Origin: JBCFBK01 sp039679975
GTDB taxonomy: Bacteria > Bacteroidota > Bacteroidia > Bacteroidales > Prolixibacteraceae
DNA: 8,396 nucleotides
Direction: 5' to 3'
NCBI GenBank assembly: GCA_039679975.1
Contig: JBDKTZ010000528.1
Coordinates: forward strand, 1 to 8,396
The stretch's first letter is position 1; every line of letters starts with the position of its first letter. This document shows positions 4,923 to 8,396 of the stretch, in pieces. A program made the translations under genes and the position numbers. The notes below the pieces were generated by a model. That model was not told the DNA's origin. It made no database searches and saw only the letters and a list, made by a program, of their open reading frames with translations.

Positions 4923-7904
4923 ATGCAAAACAAAGGACTAATTAGAGCTTTTGCTATTCTGCTGGCCTTAGTCTGCGCCTACCAGCTGACTTTTACATTC
5001 AAGTCAAGGCATGTAGAAAAAGACGCTGCCGAATACGCGAAAGGAGATAAAGCAAAACAACTGGCGTACCTTGACTCCATGTCCGGAGAAACAGTGTATA
5101 ATTTTCTGGGATTAAAGAAATACACCTACAAGGATGTAAAAGCACTTGAAATGAATCTTGGACTGGATCTGAAAGGTGGAATGAACGTGACCCTTGAAGT
5201 TTCGGTTGTTGACCTGATTCGGGCTTTATCCAATTACAGCACCGATTCAACTTTTAATGCGGCACTGAGCCGTGCCGGTCAACTGCAAAGAGGTAGCCAG
5301 GATGATTTTGTAACTCTTTTTGGAAAGGCTTTTGAGGAAGTTGACCCGAATGCCAGTCTGGCGGCTATTTTTAATACCCTTGAACTGAAGGAAAAAGTGA
5401 AGTATAACTCCACCAATGAGGAGGTATTGAAAGTGATCCGCGAGGAAACAGATGCAGCCATCGACAATGCTTTCAATGTAATCCGTACCCGTATCGACCG
5501 TTTTGGGGTAGCTCAACCAAATATCCAGCCTTTACAGACCCGCGGGCGCATCCTGGTTGAACTTCCGGGAGTTGATGACCCAACTCGTGTCCGTAAACTG
5601 TTACAGGGAACTGCGACGCTGGAGTTTTGGGAAACCTATGAGAATAGCGAGGCTTTTCCGGTATTGATGCAGGTCAATGAAAAGTTGGCCGGGCTTAGGA
5701 AAGCTACTGCCGGTAAGGACACGGCATCTGTCAGGCAACCGGGAGATACCGCAAAAGTCAGCGACAGCTCTTTACTCCAGGAACTTGAAGGAGCGAAAGC
5801 TGACTCATCTGCCGCAGATAATATGGCTACTATGAAAAGAGAAAACCCTTTGTTTGCTGTATTAACTCCCAGTATGACCCCTCAGGGACAGGCTTATCCC
5901 GGTCCGGTCGTGGGAACGGCTCATGCCAAAGATACTGCTCAGGTAAATGAATATATGAAACTGCCTCAGGTTCAATCGGTCATCCCCCGTAATATGGCTT
6001 TTAGATGGACATCAAAGGCGGTTGACAAAGATGAAAATTATTTCCGTCTGATCGTAATAAAGGTGACCAGTCGCGATGGACGCGCTCCCTTAACCGGAGA
6101 TGTAATCGTTGATGCGCGTCAGGATTACGAACAAATGGGCAGTCGGCCGGAAGTCTCTATGACGATGAACTCGGAAGGCGCAAAGGTTTGGGCGCGACTC
6201 ACAAAAGACAATGTAGGTAAATCGATTGCTATTGTACTGGACGGTTATGTTCGTTCTTATCCTACGGTTAACGGTGAAATCACAGGGGGGCGTTCAAGTA
6301 TTACGGGTCTGGAATCGGTTGAAGAGGCAAAAGACCTTGCCAATATCTTGAAATCAGGGAAAATGCCGGCTCCGGCGCATATTATTCAGGAAGAAGTGGT
6401 CGGACCTTCATTGGGACAGGAAGCAATTACCAGTGGTTTATGGTCGTTTGTGATCGCTTTTGTTCTCGTATTGGCGTATATGCTGTTCTTCTACAGTAAA
6501 AAGGCGGGTCTGGCGGCAAATATGGCCTTAATGGCTAATTTATTTTTCCTTATTGGTGTTTTGGCTTCGATTGGCGCTGTGTTGACTCTTCCCGGTATTG
6601 CCGGTATTGTGCTGACGATGGGAATGGCTGTTGATGCCAACGTGCTGATCTATGAGCGGGTGCAGGATGAACTGAATGGAGGTAAGAGCCTGAGGATTGC
6701 GATTACCGATGGATTTAAAAATGCCTATTCCGCTATTGTTGACGGGCAGGTAACGACCTTGCTTACCGGATTTGTGCTTTACCTTTTTGGATCAGGACCA
6801 ATTAAAGGATTTGCAACAACCCTGATCATCGGTATTTTTACTTCGATTTTTACGTCGATTTTTATTACACGCCTGATTTTTGAAAATCAGCTTTCCAGGA
6901 ACAAGAATATCACTTTTACTGCCAAAGTAACGAAGGACTGGTTGAGAAATACCAGGATCCCGTTTTTGTCAAAGCGCAAACTTTTCTATCTCATATCGGG
7001 GAGCTTGATCTTTATTTCTCTGGTGTCTATTTTTACACGCGGGTTTAACTACGGTATCGATTTTAAGGGGGGACGTACTTATGTCGTCCGTTTTGACAAA
7101 GATGTGAAAGTGGCAGAAGTAGGAAGCGCGCTGGCTGTTGTCTTTGGTAAAGCCCCCGAAGTTAAAACATTCGGAGGGAACGATCAGGTGAAGATCACCA
7201 CGGAATACAAAATTGAAGAGTTGTCTGAGAATGTGGACGACGAGGTTGAAACTCTCTTGCTGGAAGGATTAAAGAAAGGTGGTTTTGTGAATAGCAATAT
7301 TGACATGCAGGAGTTTGACGCCAAATACAGACGAAGCTCACAGAAGGTTGGACCAACGATCTCGGATGATATTAAGAAGGATGCTCTTATTGCGATTACA
7401 TTTGCGTTGATCATCATCTTCCTGTATATCCTGCTCCGGTTCCGCAACTGGCAGTATGGCCTCGGAGCCACGGTTGCTCTGGCGCACGATACGACCATTG
7501 TGCTGGGGATCTTTTCGTTATTCCAAGGACTGCTTCCCTTCTCATTGGAAATCGATCAGTCATTTATTGCGGCAATCCTGACTGTAATCGGGTACTCCAT
7601 TAACGACACGGTGATCGTGTATGACCGTATCCGGGAATACCTGCATATTCACCCCAAAAGGAGTAGAGAACAAAATATGAACGAAGCCATGAATTCCACC
7701 TTGCGGCGTACGTTCAGTACTTCTCTTTCAACGTTGGTGGTGCTTTTTGCGATCTTTCTTTTTGGAGGAACGTCTATTCAGGGCTTTACTTTTGCCTTGT
7801 TGGTAGGGATATTCGTTGGAACTTACTCTTCTGTCTTTATTGCAACTCCAATTGTGTTTGATACGCAACGGAGGGTTGACAAAGCGTTGGAGAAAAAACA
7901 GTAA
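4923..7904 (+). CDS. secDF: Fused SecD-SecF protein-translocase accessory subunit
   Basis: SecDF works with SecYEG in the inner membrane and uses the ion gradient to pull exported chains into the periplasm. The 993-residue protein joins both halves. SecD: first membrane helix at about 6-25, the conserved LGLDLKGGMN (79-88), a large periplasmic domain with DDPTRVRKLLQGTATLEFWE, and a membrane block from about 505 holding MGMAVDANVLIYERV (566-580) with the conserved Asp D571. SecF: first helix at about 687-706, YGIDFKGGRT (710-719), a second membrane block from about 821, ALAHDTT with H855 and D856, and GYSINDTVIVYDR (890-902). About twelve membrane helices are expected. It is far longer than the Bacillus fusion (about 740 residues), partly from a Ser/Ala/Asp/Lys-rich low-complexity insert at about 258-307 in the SecD head; long forms are usual in Bacteroidota. 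The ATG at 4923 starts right before the first helix. A hairpin terminator follows. Confidence 0.97.
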   Translation: MQNKGLIRAFAILLALVCAYQLTFTFKSRHVEKDAAEYAKGDKAKQLAYLDSMSGETVYNFLGLKKYTYKDVKALEMNLGLDLKGGMNVTLEVSVVDLIRALSNYSTDSTFNAALSRAGQLQRGSQDDFVTLFGKAFEEVDPNASLAAIFNTLELKEKVKYNSTNEEVLKVIREETDAAIDNAFNVIRTRIDRFGVAQPNIQPLQTRGRILVELPGVDDPTRVRKLLQGTATLEFWETYENSEAFPVLMQVNEKLAGLRKATAGKDTASVRQPGDTAKVSDSSLLQELEGAKADSSAADNMATMKRENPLFAVLTPSMTPQGQAYPGPVVGTAHAKDTAQVNEYMKLPQVQSVIPRNMAFRWTSKAVDKDENYFRLIVIKVTSRDGRAPLTGDVIVDARQDYEQMGSRPEVSMTMNSEGAKVWARLTKDNVGKSIAIVLDGYVRSYPTVNGEITGGRSSITGLESVEEAKDLANILKSGKMPAPAHIIQEEVVGPSLGQEAITSGLWSFVIAFVLVLAYMLFFYSKKAGLAANMALMANLFFLIGVLASIGAVLTLPGIAGIVLTMGMAVDANVLIYERVQDELNGGKSLRIAITDGFKNAYSAIVDGQVTTLLTGFVLYLFGSGPIKGFATTLIIGIFTSIFTSIFITRLIFENQLSRNKNITFTAKVTKDWLRNTRIPFLSKRKLFYLISGSLIFISLVSIFTRGFNYGIDFKGGRTYVVRFDKDVKVAEVGSALAVVFGKAPEVKTFGGNDQVKITTEYKIEELSENVDDEVETLLLEGLKKGGFVNSNIDMQEFDAKYRRSSQKVGPTISDDIKKDALIAITFALIIIFLYILLRFRNWQYGLGATVALAHDTTIVLGIFSLFQGLLPFSLEIDQSFIAAILTVIGYSINDTVIVYDRIREYLHIHPKRSREQNMNEAMNSTLRRTFSTSLSTLVVLFAIFLFGGTSIQGFTFALLVGIFVGTYSSVFIATPIVFDTQRRVDKALEKKQ

Positions 7905-7960
7905 TCACGTCTGGAATCTTCGTCTGAAGAAAAGCGTTTAAAGAAACACAGGAATATATA

Positions 7961-7986
7961 AAACCCCGGCCAATAACCGGGGCTTT
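7961..7986 (+). terminator. Intrinsic terminator after secDF
   Basis: CCCCGG (7964-7969) pairs perfectly with CCGGGG (7977-7982) around a 7-base loop. AAA (7961-7963) can continue the stem with TTT (7984-7986) past a bulged C. The T tract is short and broken (CTTTATATTTG), so termination may be partial. A smaller hairpin, TCTTC/GAAGA (7917-7930), lies between it and the secDF stop codon. Confidence 0.72.
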
Positions 7987-8024
7987 ATATTTGTCGGCGA
8001 CAGCTAAGCTTTTTTAATTTTCTG

Positions 8025-8054
8025 TTGACCGTACTGAACTTGTTTGTATATTTG
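8025..8054 (+). promoter_or_regulatory. Promoter of tatA
   Basis: TTG (8025-8027) and TATATTTG (8047-8054) are separated by 19 bases, matching the Bacteroidota sigma factor consensus (TTTG, 19-21 bases, TAnnTTTG). It is the best promoter in the window. It lies after the secDF terminator; transcription near 8060 would leave a leader of about 25 A/T-rich bases before the tatA ATG. tatA is therefore probably expressed independently of secDF. Confidence 0.75.
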
Positions 8055-8086
8055 CTGGAAACTGAATAGATTAAACTATATTGTAT

Positions 8087-8389
8087 ATGAGCGGCGGTGA
8101 AATTGTTTTGATTATGCTGGTTGCTTTGCTTTTTTTTGGTTCCAAAGCCATTCCCGATATTGCGAAAACATTGGGAAAAGGAATGAGAGAATTTAGGAAA
8201 GCAGCCAATGAAATCAAGCGTGAACTGGAGGAAAATACCAGCGAGATCAAAAAGGATATCAAGGAGTTGAAGGAAAACGTGGAAGAAGAGACAAAAAAAA
8301 TCGGAGAGAATATTGAAACCGTTTCACGGGAGGTAAAGGAAAAGACAACCAATCTGACCAACGATATTGATCAGGAACTTAAGGACTAA
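8087..8389 (+). CDS. tatA: Twin-arginine translocase subunit TatA (TatA/TatE type)
   Basis: TatA subunits assemble in the inner membrane around TatBC to pass folded proteins with twin-arginine signals. The 100-residue protein has a short membrane helix at about residues 4-17 (EIVLIMLVALLFF), the hinge FFGSKAIP (16-23) with the F-G pair, and the amphipathic helix DIAKTLGKGMREFRKA (24-39). FG followed by the LGKGxREF pattern favours TatA over TatB. From about residue 40 to the end comes a long helical tail of alternating Lys and Glu with spaced Ile, Leu and Val; it looks like a coiled coil and is more elaborate than in many TatA proteins. I chose the ATG at 8087: the TTG six bases earlier would add only two residues. 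tatC is not in the window, which ends seven bases after the stop codon. Confidence 0.9.
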   Translation: MSGGEIVLIMLVALLFFGSKAIPDIAKTLGKGMREFRKAANEIKRELEENTSEIKKDIKELKENVEEETKKIGENIETVSREVKEKTTNLTNDIDQELKD

Positions 8390-8396
8390 TTGAATT

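Noticed and set aside
7184..7498. Minus-strand ORF inside secDF
   Set aside because: Antisense to conserved SecF coding sequence; no independent support.
8071..8361. Minus-strand ORF opposite tatA
   Set aside because: Its Ser/Phe/Leu-rich composition is the complement of the Lys/Glu-rich TatA tail.

Overview
The window looks like chromosomal DNA of a Bacteroidota bacterium, probably of the Bacteroidales/Marinilabiliales type. The reasons are a single-polypeptide SecD-SecF fusion of 993 residues, A/T-rich leaders without Shine-Dalgarno sequences, promoter motifs of the Bacteroidota form (TAnnTTTG, once with a TTG exactly 19 bases upstream), and degenerate heptamer arrays in the spacers. All recognised genes lie on the + strand. 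The genus call is inference; no rRNA or tRNA gene is present to anchor it.

Layout. Positions 1-2427 hold the end of an efflux operon: a TolC-family outer-membrane channel cut by the window edge, then a HlyD/MacA-type periplasmic adaptor. No inner-membrane transporter follows, so it should lie upstream. Positions 2428-2646 are a 219-base array of drifting 7-mers (8- and 9-mers in the middle) that starts at the adaptor's stop codon. A consensus-like promoter then leads into malate dehydrogenase (mdh, 2765-3700), which ends in a strong intrinsic terminator (3739-3771). The next spacer carries a second, short and decayed piece of the same heptamer family (about 3788-3822). It is followed by a small cytosolic retropepsin-like aspartic protease (3880-4320).

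Positions 4423-8389 are a protein-export block. A 135-residue, histidine-rich protein with a signal peptide and no family I recognise sits 92 bases upstream of secDF (4923-7904). SecDF ends in a hairpin terminator (7961-7986). A well-formed promoter (8025-8054) then drives tatA (8087-8389), whose product has an unusually long charged helical tail. The Sec motor helper and a Tat pore component are thus adjacent but transcribed separately.

The best candidates for something undescribed are two. First, the small secreted protein has the same position and architecture as the SecM/VemP/ApdA-type arrest peptides that tune Sec-machinery genes, and could be a Bacteroidota export sensor for secDF. Second, the heptamer arrays flank mdh on both sides and share an alignable 30-base module in the same 7-base phase. 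Both are hypotheses from sequence reading alone.
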